Shown: positions 35,944 through 47,894 of the stretch, piece by piece
Numbering within the stretch: position 1 is the stretch's first letter
How the letters are laid out: each line of letters begins with the position of its first letter
From: Rhododendron vialii
Lineage: Eukaryota; Streptophyta; Magnoliopsida; Ericales; Ericaceae
Assembly (NCBI RefSeq): GCF_030253575.1
Contig: NC_080559.1
Location: 31,212,501 to 31,276,500, forward strand
Reading direction: 5' to 3'
DNA length: 64,000 nucleotides
Notes under the pieces: model-generated
The model's input: only the letters and a program-made list of their open reading frames with translations
What the model was told of the DNA's origin: nothing
Database searches by the model: none
Program-made: the position numbers and the translations under genes

Positions 35944-38900
35944 ATGAACTTGATAAAGGGTTTGCGTCGGTACGGACAGAGCATACAACATGATCCAAAA
36001 CTGGATAGAGATTTTCTAGTACGGCTGTGGGTAGATGATAGAAAAATGATATCGTCTATGGAAAAAATGGAAAAAAGACGGTCAAAATCTAGGGAAAAAA
36101 GAAGGGATAGGGTTGTTAACTATGCAAACCATGAGGAAACAGGTTATGCCAAGCAGTCTTCTTTCCGGAACCCGTTTGGAAGACTTTTTTCGGCCCCATC
36201 TGCTGCAGAAGAGAGATCATACAACCAAACGAAAAAAGTTCTGAAGCAACCACCTCTTAGCCAGCCTACCACTGGTGCCTTGAAGCCATCATCCCTGGAG
36301 GAGGTGAGTTGGGTTGCTTAATTGTTCTCTGTGGTTTTCTGTAACTTTTCACCTTAGAAACATTTTGTTACCTTGGACAGACTGATTTTAATTTCTATTT
36401 TTCATGTTCTTTTGTCGCTGTGACTTTGTAAGTTGCATCAAGATGACAACTTTCTTTCTTTTTGGATTAATAGGCTCGCCTTGCACCTCTTCTTGCGAGG
36501 TCCAATTTGCTGATTACAAGGGATATAGAATGGGCAAATCTTGTATTTGGTTTTGAGCAGGTAACTCTTAAACCAACTAGTTTACATCAAGCTGTAGAAG
36601 CATTTGACATACACCATAACTCTTTGCTTTCAGTTGAACTATAGCTATGTGTGATTGTTTAGTTGATCTAGAACAGTCAAGTGGTGGACAGAATGTTTTT
36701 GACTAGTCAAGTAATTTTTGGGTAGCAGGTTATTTGACACATTCATGTCTTATTGAAGGTTACTATTGCTCGGCTTCTAATCAAGTCTTCACTGGTACTT
36801 GTTATTGCTTGGAATTGCAGGAAAATCGATATTTAGTAGTAGATGTTTGCTACCCTGAATCAGTAAGTAGTCTTCCGACTTGTTTTCTCCTGTCATGATG
36901 TTCAGTCTGAGATGCAGTTAGTTAACTATTGGAAGGGCTTATATATCACAATTTGATATCCTTTAAAGTTCTGACAGTAGTTGTTGTTTTCAGCCAGTGG
37001 GTTTGATCCGCGAACAGAGTAATTTGATTGCCAGACAGGTAATTCAATTAATGCCCAATCTGTTCGTTATTTCTTCAAAGTGTTCATGTATGTTTGCACT
37101 AACACTTTGATGCGTTTGACACGATGTATTTTGTCGGAAATTTACTTTGGGAAAACTCAAACTACGTTTCAAAATCTCTTCTATTTCATAATGCTTATGC
37201 CTATATTTAAGAAGCTTACTGAATCATGAACAGACAACAGAGATCATCTAGATGTTCTGTGGATACAATTTCTCCTTACTGCTTCATGTTGTTCACCTTG
37301 GCACTTTCAACTATTTTTCTACGTATGAGGTTTTTTGAAAAGCCTTTTGTCTGGTCAACCTCTTCAGGTGAAAAGTACTCCATGCATGTTTGATAATTTG
37401 GCCACCTTCCTTTGCCACTTTGACTACACTCCAGTTAAAAGACTTTCAAATCAAAAAGTTTTTTGAATCTAACCTGGGGCTGATACAGTGACATTAGCTT
37501 GTTTGAATACGGAGAGCAGATATAAAGTCATTTACCTGTGGTGACTAGAATCAAAGCCATTAGGAGGCCCCAAACCTTAAATGTTGACCAATGTCTCTTA
37601 TGGTGCTGCTAATCTGGTACACTTTTTTCAGTTGGGCATCTAATCACAGATAATAGTGACTGATAAGTATTTGCTGTGATTTTATGGTACAGGGAATTAC
37701 CAAAAAAAAAAAGTTCAATTTCTGTGCATACGCTTTGGCTAATTGCTACTTGCTCTTCATGCTATATTGCAGTTGCTTCGTACGCGGCGTCCTTTCATGG
37801 CTTACATAACTGATGCCTTGGGCAACGAGCTGTTTAGGGTGAGAAGTTGAATTGTCTTCTTTTTGTCCAGTTTGCTATTGGATTATACTATTGAATCTTT
37901 AGGCCTTACTTAGCCTACCTTTAGGTCCGAAGGCCGTTTTGGTGGATAAACAGTTCAATTTATGCAGAAGTAGATGGTAAGGTATGTGAGTTGAAATTCC
38001 ACGTAGACGTTTTGCTTTCTATTCCGGTACTAAATAACAAGTGTTGCCAAGAATAAAAACAAGTTGTTAATTGTCGATTTTCTGTTTCTAGGAGGTTGGT
38101 GTTGTTCACAGAAGATGGCATCTGTGGAAGAGGGTTTATGATTTATACTTGGGGTAATTATATTTGTGCCTTTGAGTTCCACGGATCGATTGCTATTACT
38201 TTTTTTGTTGTGGTGCTCAAGAAAGAATATTTTAATTTTTCTTCGTTTGCATGTTAACCTTTTAAAAGCTTGGCAAAACTTAGTGTGCCAATAGACAGTC
38301 ATTTCATCACGGAAAAAGATACTTCTCCTTTGTTTGTCCTCTGTGGCCTTTTCACTCCCTTTCCAAGAGTGTGGGAGCCTTTGCTTCGTCCTGAGAAATT
38401 CCCCATAGTCCTCGGTTGACAACCTAAATTGTGGCCTGATTCTGTAATTAATTTTGTTCAAGCCGTCTGCATCAATGCCAACAAGTTCTATATTGTCTGT
38501 GTTCTTGTTTTTAGGAATACACAGTTTGCCGTGGTTGAAAATCCTGGCTTTTGGAATTGGACATTTACTTTGAAGGACATTGATGGACAAGTGTTGGCTC
38601 AAATAGATCGTGACTGGAGGGGCTTTGGGTTTGAGGTTGCCTCTTTACCTTTGATATCATTATGGTTGTACTTATGCCATGGTTCTGCAATGATGCCTCT
38701 CTGGTGTTGCTGATATTTTCATAATATTATGATGTAGATCTTTACTGATGCTGGTCAATACGTGATCCGATTTGGAAGTGTTGATGCCAGTGCCGACAAC
38801 GGTGATGTAAGTTTCCAGATCCTGCGCTGAAAGAAGTTGAGTTTCTTTAGTTGTAGTCTAAGTGCAGTTTAAACATCTTCAGATTTATTTGAGGCCTAGG

Positions 38901-39461
38901 GTTCAAGTTTCTATAGAATCAGTGCCAAGCACAGATGAAAGAACATGGGATCACAGTTTTGTGTTCGAGGACATGGCACTGAAGACGTGCATTGGGGACC
39001 AAAATTATACTGCATTTAGTTTGTAATTATGGAGTTTTGCTTCTGTAGGTTGAAGAGTTGGAAGTAGCTCGTCCCTTAACTCTGTCAGAGAGAGCAGTAG
39101 CTGTTGCACTTGCTGTGTCACTGGATAACGACTATTTCTCGAGACACGGAGGCTGGTAAGCTTGTTCACTATCACTTTGTGTTCCTCCACCATCAGTTTG
39201 TGCTCAAATATGATGCCTGTTTGATTATAGCAATTGGGCTGGTCGTTCTTTTGGTCAAGTGTGATAGCTTTATTCATCATTTGTTTTTGTGTTAGTTTTC
39301 TTACACCACTACGGCATAGTATTCTGGTTATGATGCGAAGTCTTGCCTTTCTAACTTTACTGTTGGCAATCAGTTTGATGGGGTTAAAAAACGGAAATGA
39401 CTGCTGATTTTCCTTCTCATTTTTTGCCAGGGGTATTCCTTTTGTTGCAGTGGGTGAATAA
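35944..39461 (+). CDS. phospholipid scramblase / LURP-one-like family protein
   Basis: Eleven coding exons are 35944-36303, 36474-36560, 36821-36862, 36994-37038, 37773-37838, 37925-37981, 38092-38153, 38515-38635, 38738-38806, 39049-39155 and 39431-39461. They give 348 codons plus stop and all junctions are in frame. The N-terminal third is basic. The rest is a tubby-like scramblase fold with LLITRDIEWANLVFGFEQ, RPFMAYITDALGNELFRVRRPFWW, RRWHLWKRVYDLY, NPGFWNWTF, GQVLAQIDRDWRGFG and the C-terminal LDNDYFSRHGGWG. It matches the plant family related to yeast AIM25 and human scramblases. Biochemical scrambling by the plant members is not established. An acceptor at 35939 implies an upstream exon, so the ATG at 35944 is provisional. 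Confidence 0.88.
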
Positions 39462-40087
39462 CATTTCTTGTCACTGTGCCGATGCTTTGTTATTTCCGCG
39501 GTGGTGTTGCACAGAGATCTCCTTTCGGTCTCCCTTCATCTCTCCCCTTTGTAAATCCTAATGTTGCCCTAATTTTACGTGTGCATTTTGAATTGAGATT
39601 GTTGCCCTTGACATGTCTTCAGTGTTGATGGAAAATAGCCTACACATTGGTTTTCAAATTTGAGATGATGTAATTTTATCACCAACTGTTTATTTCATTC
39701 CATTCGTGAATTGTCTTTCCTTTCTTCCAGTAGGCGACGTATGCTTCAATTGTGCAAATCATTGTTGTTCTTTATATAATGCTCATCATCAGTTTATCAA
39801 ACCAGCACTCAATGGATGTCAATGGGCCAAACCAGCACTCAATGGATGCCAAGTATTGAAGGAATTCGCCCAAAAAAAGAAACCCATGTACAACAACGCT
39901 GGGAAATGAAAGTCCATTTCCTTCTTCAACATCTTCGGAAACCCATGTACAACATTGCTGACTTTATCTGGAATCAAGGTTCCGTTTACAGTAGTATAAG
40001 GGTACTAATCTCATTAATGTAACTATTGCGGCAATTGCCAATATAATCTTCTGTATAGCAACTCACAGGAGGTCCGTGACTTAACGT

Positions 40088-43000
40088 TTACTGAAGGCGG
40101 CCAACCAATTCCTCGTATAGCCTACTGAATACAAGTTTAACAGGGACACAAGCAACTGGAGTTGGGCCAGACTCCCCTTTTATCAGCTCATCCACTTTAA
40201 AGTTTTTGATACATTCTCTCAAATCATTTTTTAGCTTCTTTTTGGTGCCAATTGAAGACAGAGCTCTAATCTTTTTAATGCTTGTCTTCTTTGGTTGCTT
40301 TCTTGAATACCTACGGTCTAATGGACGGCGAATTGGCTTGTGACCATAATCTTCACCATCTAATTCTGCCAATGGATGTTGGTGTCGGACCCGAAATACG
40401 GCTGTCCTCCTGGAAGTTCTCCGCAAAGGTTCTTCCGTATCATCATTTTCTTCACCATCAGCTACAGAAAGAAGAACTCCAGAAGCACCGTTTTCAAGTG
40501 CCTCAATTTGGATAGGGTACCCAACTATGGCGTTACCTGACTTACTCATCAAAGAAATCAGAGGGACATGCTCTCTTTGATAGTTCGGTTGGACCTTAAG
40601 ATCCACATCTACCAACATGGACTTCATCCTGCCACCAGAATTACCACAGCCCACAAGTACTTGATCGAAGTAATTGTAATTGCTTGAATCCTCCTCCCAG
40701 GATCCTTTCACAACAAGGTGATCATTCAAAGAGAAGTCCTCCCAATCAATTATCTTATGGGTGAAATCATCTAAACCTTCGGATGTTGGTTTTGAGGCTA
40801 ACAAAAACCCTCGGTTGTCAAATGCACCTAAGTTGTTTTCAGTTAAATCAGGTTCACCCCAACTATTGCTTCCCCTCTCTTCAAGGTTTGTTCCACACAT
40901 AGAGCTCCTGGAAACCTCAGTGGACCTTTTGGAAACACCACAGTTGTTCCTTTTCCCTTTAAGTTTCCATTTCGATACTCCAACAGGGTCGCGCCGGGAA
41001 AGGTGAGACACATCACCGGTGAGTGCCAAGTCATCAGGCTCCTCACTGCTTATGCTTGCATATGGCACTTGAGTTCCAGACCTTCCTGGTGATTTTGTTT
41101 CTAATCCAGTGACTGCAGCTGCATCTGAATAACCAAGCAGAAAGGGTTAGGTTGCCAGGAAATATACTAATTGAAAGACAAGCCCTCAAGTTCAACAACA
41201 CTAGAGGCCAAAACTCAGTGAAATATGTAGCTAGGAGGTACAAACTACTACCAAAACCTTATGAGAGAGAGAGAAGGTGCATTATCGACAAAGAGAAAAA
41301 AAAATCCCAAACCTGGTACTACAATCTCCTCATCTGCATCTGAATCCACCAAATCAGTCTCAGAAGAATCAGTTCCAGTATTTTCAGATGCAGTCTCTTC
41401 ATCCAAAGCACCAGGATGAGGAAAGGTGCTCTCTTCAAACTGAGAAGGTGGAATCACCATATGATTGGTGCAAAATTGTCTATCATCCGAAAAATTAATA
41501 GACTCTCTTGGCAAGTCAACAAACCTGCCCCTCTTGGCACGGAGTATTACTCCTGTCTGCTCCTCTTCAGACATAAGCATGGGAACATTATTGTTGTCAT
41601 GCCGCAAGGAGCGATGTACCGTCAAGTATGCTGTACTCTGCAGTACTTGATCAAGAGGACGGCGCCCATCACGTCTCCTAACAAGGGACTCATAGGTGAA
41701 CACTTCATTTGACTTCATCCGATGGTCCAAATTAGTAATATTGTTGGCATGAACTTTATTTTCAGGGCTATTATCAAATCCAGGTTTCCGAGAGCCATTC
41801 GAAGCGACAGAAGATGCAAGTTTTTTATTCGAACAGGAAATCTTGAGACCAATGTTCTGCAAACCTCGCAGCCGAGGTATTATTTCAGAATTATCCTCAT
41901 CCCTCTCAAGAAGCCTTCCTTCTTTGACTTTCTGTGCATGAAGAGGATGATCCATGCTCTTATCCTCCATGGGCGAATCTAGTTTCTTAGAATGTGACTT
42001 GGGGTGGACATGTTTGCCACTGTCCTTGCCCAAGCATTCTGAAGGTGACACTAACGACTTTTCTATGGGATCTGATGATTTACTGCTCCTACTATTGGAA
42101 GAACAACCTAGTTTACTATATTTGCCCCCCAGAAACTTCTTCTCAAGTTCAAGAGCATGAAGAATAGCATCTTCCCGACGCGCATATTTCTCTCTTTTAT
42201 TTGGAAGCATTCCGATGGAAGATTCAGCCCTTTCAATACAATCATCAAACTCACCACATCGAAACGCCTTCACACGCTTGGACTTCTCCAAATTGTACCA
42301 GTCCCTGATAAAATATTTATGAGGAAATAACATCACAAACAAAAACACAGAGACAGCAGGAAGTTTAAAGGGAAGCAGTCTCCCGACTCAGCCCTCAGCT
42401 GCTAAAAAAAAGTCAAAACTCCCTTCATAAGAGTAAACTACAAGTAATCACATATTCTTTCCTTGAAGTTTGCAACAATGGAAGAAATGAAGATGTAAGG
42501 TTCAAGGCTGGCAGTTGGTTAAGAATATTGTATGTGCTTTTTCATGAAATAATGTAGCACTATCCTTTAGAAATTATTCATTTAAGCGTATGCTAAATGC
42601 TTTCTATGGATTTTGGAAGTCACTATGTAGTTCAATAAAATCTCATGGAACTTATGAGCAGTCCTATTTCTCATCCACAACCCAGTCGCAGTAAGTGGTC
42701 CTGAATATAGACTATCCTCTCTCACTGCTAAAAAGGCTTTCTCCCAGTCATACTACAAACTCTTAAACAAGCAAAATTGGCTATATCTCAGCTTCGGAAT
42801 GGCATTCTTGATAAAACACAATGGCCAAGCTGATTTCTAAAGCTACATCAGCTCAAATTCAAGTTCAACTAAATGTATCCCAAGGAAAAAAGTTCCTAAG
42901 GAAACCGAACTGGGTCCATTTCTTTACCAAAAAAAGGTTCCATTTACATTCATGATTCATTCTTCTTTTACAGCAACATAGAATGGTGGAAAGCATACAT

Positions 43001-43975
43001 GCTCCTGAATTTAAATTGCAGAGTACATTTTTACACTCCCCTAGACATGAGTTAGGCTAAACCAGAAGGTAAACAGCAGCGTACAAATTCATTCTCGTCA
43101 ATGAGTTCAAACATTTTGTCCGCCAAAATAGCCTTCTTCCCTTTCCAATCAAAATCAAAAAATGAAAAGAGGACTTAAGTACAGAGAGGGCCGTACATCA
43201 AAACTCAAGACAATGCAGATTTTAACTGGAAAAACATCCTTCCTGCAGTAACAAAATAAGAAGTAAACTAAACCAACACGAGATGCACTATCCAATGATT
43301 TCATAAAGAAACCACCCGACAACCATTCAACTCAAATTACCAAACCCATCAAACAAAACAGCTGCTTATAATTTTAAAAATGAGGGAATTAAAAAAACCA
43401 AAGTTAAGATCCACAAATGACGGTCAATCTTTATTGTGCTACAAGCCTAAAAGGGTGGAGGAGAGGCGACCAGGATAGCAGCTCTCCCCTGGGTATGGAG
43501 ATAGGGACTCAAGACCCGCGGCAGGTCCGGAAGGGACCAAAGAGCCATATCATATACAGCCCCACCAAGTGCTATTGGAACCCAGCCTGGAGGACAAAGT
43601 TCGAGGGGGGCGTCGCTAGCATGACTCGAACCTTGGACCTCTTGACCACCCAAACCACTCGGAGTAAGCCGTGAACCACTAGGCTACCACCCTTGGAAGC
43701 CAAATGACAGTCAATCTACAAAAATGAGCAAGTGGGCATAGCTAATGAAATGAAACCACAAGATTCAAGTCCAAGTAGACTTACACAGTGGCATCTTCTC
43801 TTCCAAGAAGCTTGACTGGAGTCCCTGATCGCGGAGACATGAGATTATGAGCACCTGAGAGCTCCTCTGGACCCACTATCGTACCAGGCCACCATGACCC
43901 ATTCCTTCTCCTAACCCAAACTACCGCTCCAACACTGCAATCAACCACCGCACCCATTCCCTTTTCCAGACTCAT
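40088..43975 (-). CDS. PWWP/Tudor-domain protein (At1g51745-like)
   Basis: Three exons on the minus strand are 43975-43785, 42304-41313 and 41124-40088, giving 739 codons plus stop with in-frame GT-AG junctions. Residues about 10-80 form a PWWP-type domain (VGAVVWVRRRNGSWWPGTI, SPRSGTPVKLLGREDATVDWYNLEKSKRVKAFR). The middle is low-complexity and acidic. The C-terminal third has the conserved KVQPNYQREHVPLISLMSK block and a basic RRRYSRKQPKK-type stretch. PWWP domains bind methylated histones or DNA, so a nuclear chromatin role is inferred. I chose the ATG giving MSLEKGMG; another in-frame ATG lies 12 codons upstream inside a GA repeat. It is convergent with the scramblase gene, 626 bp away. 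Intron 1 carries a SINE. Confidence 0.88.
43431..43700 (-). mobile_element. tRNA-derived SINE in intron 1 of the PWWP gene
   Basis: Read on the minus strand it starts GGTGGTAGCCTAGTGGTT (box A-like) with GGTTCGAGTC (box B-like) about 50 bp later, then a GC-rich body of about 200 bp. It is flanked by 17-bp direct repeats CAAATGACRGTCAATCT with one mismatch (43414-43430 and 43701-43717). There is no poly-A tail; the 3' end is a short U/A-rich stretch. Its composition is clearly unlike the surrounding intron. Confidence 0.75.
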
Positions 43976-44481
43976 CTCAATCTCTCTCTCTCTCTCTCTA
44001 AAAGAATTCACTTTTTTCAGCTCATTGGACTCTCGTAAAAAAGTTAAACCGTTGACGATCCTTACAAGGCTCGAACACCCAATTGCTCAATCACTGCTAC
44101 TTACGTACATAACTGTTGACGGTTGACTATCATCGAATAGAAGAGGAGACTTCTAGCATTTGGAGGTGATGGGATTGGCGGGGGGTGTAAAACTAGGATT
44201 TTGATTCAAATTTGGGGAATTTTCAGTCATTCGCTTGTTTCCTTACTGTTGGCTTGTTCAGCTATTCAGCTGTATGATTCAGACTATTTATTGGTGTTCT
44301 CTCTCTCTCTCCAAACAGGTCATTTTGGAGGTCCAGATAAGGTACGGTTGGAGCTAGGGTTTAGGTTATCGTTCCAAATTTGGAAGAAATTCGTATCTGA
44401 CTCAGAGATTGCCGAGAAGAGGAAATTTTACAAGTAAACTTGCCAATTTGATTGGGTGTGATCCAATGACAAACTAAAATA

Positions 44482-44721
44482 CTCCATCCGTCCCATTTTC
44501 TTTGGACTTTTTTGATATTTGTGTCGTTCTGCAAACTCTTATACTAGTATCTTTCAATATGAATCTCAAAAAATACGCAATATGAATTTTAATTGATAGT
44601 TCTCGATTAGATTTATAATACAAAATTTTTAATATTCTGAAAAATATTATAATTTGAAAGATATAAGAGTTTGAAAAATGGCACGAATATCGAAAAGACC
44701 CAAAAAAATGAACGGATGGAG
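44482..44721. mobile_element. Stowaway MITE (Tc1/Mariner)
   Basis: It begins CTCCATCCGTCCCATTTTCT and ends AATGAACGGATGGAG, flanked by TA on both sides. It is 240 bp, the same length as the copy at 6019-6258, with A/T-rich palindromic arms. It lies upstream of the PWWP gene. Confidence 0.8.
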
Positions 44722-45143
44722 TAAAAGTATGTATTTTTTTTTAAATAAATTAAATATATTATGAGAGAATGATTTGTTTCGTAAAACGAAAAATAAATAA
44801 CTAAAAAATAATTGTAAGAATCTTAGCGGAACGAACCTATTAGCTCAATATTGAAAGAATGAGTTTAGTTACTTTATTTTATTTGAATTATTGACTCAAT
44901 AAGCCAATAATCTAAAAGGAAGTGATTTTGTCACTTCCTTTTTTGTTAATGTCATTCTCATTTGTATTTTTATTAGATGATTTGTTTTGTGAGAAAAGAA
45001 AGGCATTAACAAAAAGGAGGGTGGCAAAATCAATTCCTGAATTATCTTTATACAAGTAAGTCAAATGTGAAAATTAGTTGTATTTTGTTGTTGGGTTCTG
45101 GACCATTTATCTAGTATGTCTAGGAGTAGGACCATTTTGTTCT

Positions 45144-46194
45144 TGTTGAAAAATGTATGCATTATAATTTGTGAAAATTTATATGCATCTCTATTAATTA
45201 TTTTGATGATTAATTCAATGATATTTTTATTCGGCAAATACAAAATTATCGAAAAGTCGATTCCCGAATTAAATATTTTCGTGACCTTGAAATATAGCAT
45301 AAAGTCTCTTGGATTCATGATTTATATTTACAAAGACTTTATTGAGCTCAATACATGCTTTAACGGTTTATTTAGATGAAATTGTGAGCCACAGGTTGAC
45401 GAACCGGCTGACAAGCCGGCTGTCTGAACAGAAAGCTGTGACAACCGGACGACCACCCGGATGACCACTCTATCAAACGGCTAGTTCCAACGGCTAGTTT
45501 CAAACGGCTAGTTTCCAACGGCTAGTTTCAAACGGCTAGTTTCCAACGGCTAGTTCCAACGGCTAGTTTCCAACGGCTAGGAAGCATATGGATGGCTATA
45601 TAAGGCATCAAGAACTCATTAATGAGTACATACACAAGCTACAACATTCCATATTATTGCAAGAGCAAATTCTCAAAAGATCAAAGCCAAAAATTCTCAT
45701 TGTTCTTCCACTTTCATATTATTCTTGAGAGAAAATTTGTACAAGTCGTGAGCGATAATTTTCATACCTTCTTCACATACTTGTATTTCCTAAGTGAGTG
45801 TTTGAGTCAAACACTTGAAAGCTTAGAAGACCAAATTCGGGTTGGAATTTGGGTGTTATTGTTTTTGAGAAGTTTTCGGAGAAAATTCTTGCGGTTGTGC
45901 TAGCTCCTCGGGAAAGCTAGAGGCATTCGGTTCTTGTAAGCACCCGCAAGACTTACAAGTTGTAATCTTTTAAAGATTAGTCTAACCTTCAAGTAATTGC
46001 TTGAGGAGAAGTGGAGTAGGGCCGGACCGTGGACAAATCCGGACCGAACCACTATAAACGGGTTCTATCTCTCTATCTCTCTATTTTGATTGCATACTTA
46101 TTGTTTGCATATATTGTTAGAGATAAATTTTTATTGGTAATTATTACTAGCAATCCTATTCACCCCCCCTCTAGGTTGCATAATTTGGGTAACA
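45144..46194 (+). repeat. 5' LTR of the Copia element
   Basis: The 5' LTR starts TGTTGAAAAATG and ends GGGTAACA. It contains a tandem AACGGCTAG array (45474-45580) directly before a TATATAAGG box at 45597-45605, which should be the U3 promoter. A perfect length match to the 3' LTR (offset 7,285) supports assignment. Confidence 0.95.
45474..45580 (+). promoter_or_regulatory. eight-unit MSA-like AACGGCTAG array in U3
   Basis: Eight copies of AACGGCTAG lie in about 107 bp at 13-15-bp spacing. Five are TCCAACGGCTA, an exact match to the plant MSA consensus YCYAACGGYYA; the other three read TCAAACGGCTA. The array ends 16 bp before the TATA box. The same array sits at 52759-52865 in the 3' LTR. 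Binding by MYB3R-type factors is an inference. Confidence 0.7.
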
Positions 46195-46196
46195 AT

Positions 46197-46208
46197 TGGT
46201 ATCAGAGC
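46197..46208 (+). other. primer binding site (initiator tRNA-Met type)
   Basis: TGGTATCAGAGC starts two bases after the 5' LTR, the usual site in plant Copia elements, complementary to the 3' end of initiator methionine tRNA. Confidence 0.85.
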
Positions 46209-46252
46209 CTCGGCTCTTGTTTGTAGATTTAACCATCTAAGAGTTAAGATCC

Positions 46253-47894
46253 ATGGCAACCACTAGTAATGTTTCTTGTATCGAAGGTCAATCGTCCAAT
46301 AGACCTCCCTTGTTCACCGGAGAAAATTACTCTCATTGGAAAAATAGAATGATGATCTTTATTCAATCCACGGATTATGATCTATGGAAAATTATCAAAA
46401 ATGGTCCCATTATTCCTACTAAGAAAGTTGGAGAAGAGACTATGCCTAAACCAGATTATGAGTGGAGTCATTTGGAAAAGGCTTCAATAGAAAAGAACTA
46501 TAGAGCTATGAACCTTCTTTTTTGTGCTATTACTCCCAATGAATATGATTGTGTTTCCGCATGTGAATCGGCTAAAGAAATATGGGATAAGTTAGAAATG
46601 TCACATGAAGGAGATAGTCAAGTTAAGGAGTCCAAAATTGATATTCTTGTGCATAGCTATGAGCTCTTCAAAATGAAACCGGATGAATCTATATCTCAAA
46701 TGTTTGCTAGATTTGCTAGTATTACTAACGGTTTAAAAGCTCTTGGAAAGATTTACAGTCAATCCGAAATGACAAGGAAGGTGCTCCGTTCCATGCCAAC
46801 CAATTGGGACACTACCACCTCCATCATCCTACAATCCAAAGATTTCTCAACATACACGATGGACAAGCTCATGGGATCTCTCATGACGGAGGAAATGCAT
46901 CACAACCTCAAGGGTGAAAAAGAGAAGAAAGTTAAGGATCTTGCCTTCAAAAGTACAACAAGCAAATCAAAAAGCAAGGAGGATTCAAGCAACGAAAGTG
47001 AGGATGATGAAATGGCGCTCATCACAAAAACGTTCAAGAAACTCCTCAAAAATAGAGCATCTCACAAAGGCAGAGGATTTTCAAGAAAAGATGGAGGCAA
47101 AGAAGAAAATAGTAAAAAGGATCCAATCATTTGCTACGAGTGCAAGAAGCCCGGCCACATCAAAAGTGAATATGCAAAAAAAATATTCAAAGAAGGACAA
47201 AAAGAGAGCTATGATGGCCGCATGGGACAATAGTGACGATAGTAGCTCCGATGAGGACGATGAGCAACAAGAGGTCGCTAACTTGTGTTTCATGGCCATC
47301 GAAGAAAACGAGGTAGATCTCGACTCATCCTATTCCTTTGATGAATTATTTATTGCCTATAAAGAGTTGAAAGTAGAATTTGAAAAGGTTGTTTCTAAAA
47401 ACAAATTTCTTAAAAAGGTTGCTAAAGATCTTTCACTAGAAATAGATGATTTAATTGAAGAGAAAGATATTTTGGAGGAAGAAAATGAAAGTTTAAGAAC
47501 CTCTTTGGAAAAAGAAAAAGAGTATTTGAAGGATACTTTCAAAAACGAATCTTTAGAAAAACAAATTGATGATTTAACTAATTCTCTTTCAAAACTCACT
47601 AATGGAAAAGAAAGTTTAGACATTCTTCTTGGAAAACAAATAGTTTCTTTTCACAAGGCCGGAATTGGTTATAATCCCACTCAACACAAAAATCTTTTTG
47701 AAAAAGATGTTCCTCCTTCTAGCCATTCTAAATTGACATGTCATTATTGTGGTAAAATTGGTCATATTTCTCCTACATGTCCTATGAAAGGATACTCATC
47801 TTCTAATGCAAAAAAGGTTTGGGTTCCTAAGAACCGTATCAATGCTAACCTTCAAGGACCCAAGATGATTTGGGTACCAAAAGTCAAGAATTGA
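46253..47894 (+). mobile_element. gag region of the Copia element (fossil)
   Basis: The N-terminal part resembles the UBN2/DUF4219-type Copia gag (PPLFTGENYSHWKNRMMIF). CCHC zinc-knuckle-type motifs (CYECKKPGHIKS and CHYCGKIGHISPTCP) follow, separated by a long acidic, Lys/Glu-rich coiled-coil-like segment with NLCFMAIEEN, a pattern common in Sirevirus-type gag. The region is not in one continuous frame. Confidence 0.8.

Noticed and set aside
40282-42160. Plus-strand open frames over the PWWP gene
   Set aside because: The minus-strand exons show conserved domain sequence and consistent splice phases; the plus-strand frames resemble nothing.
45474-45580. Array read as a simple minisatellite without meaning
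   Set aside because: Kept as a finding because the unit matches a known promoter motif, sits next to the TATA box and is preserved in both LTRs.
45061-45903. Small ORFs within the LTRs (for example near 45622 and 52907)
   Set aside because: They are identical because the LTRs are identical, and overlap the promoter and leader of the element, so they are not treated as genes.
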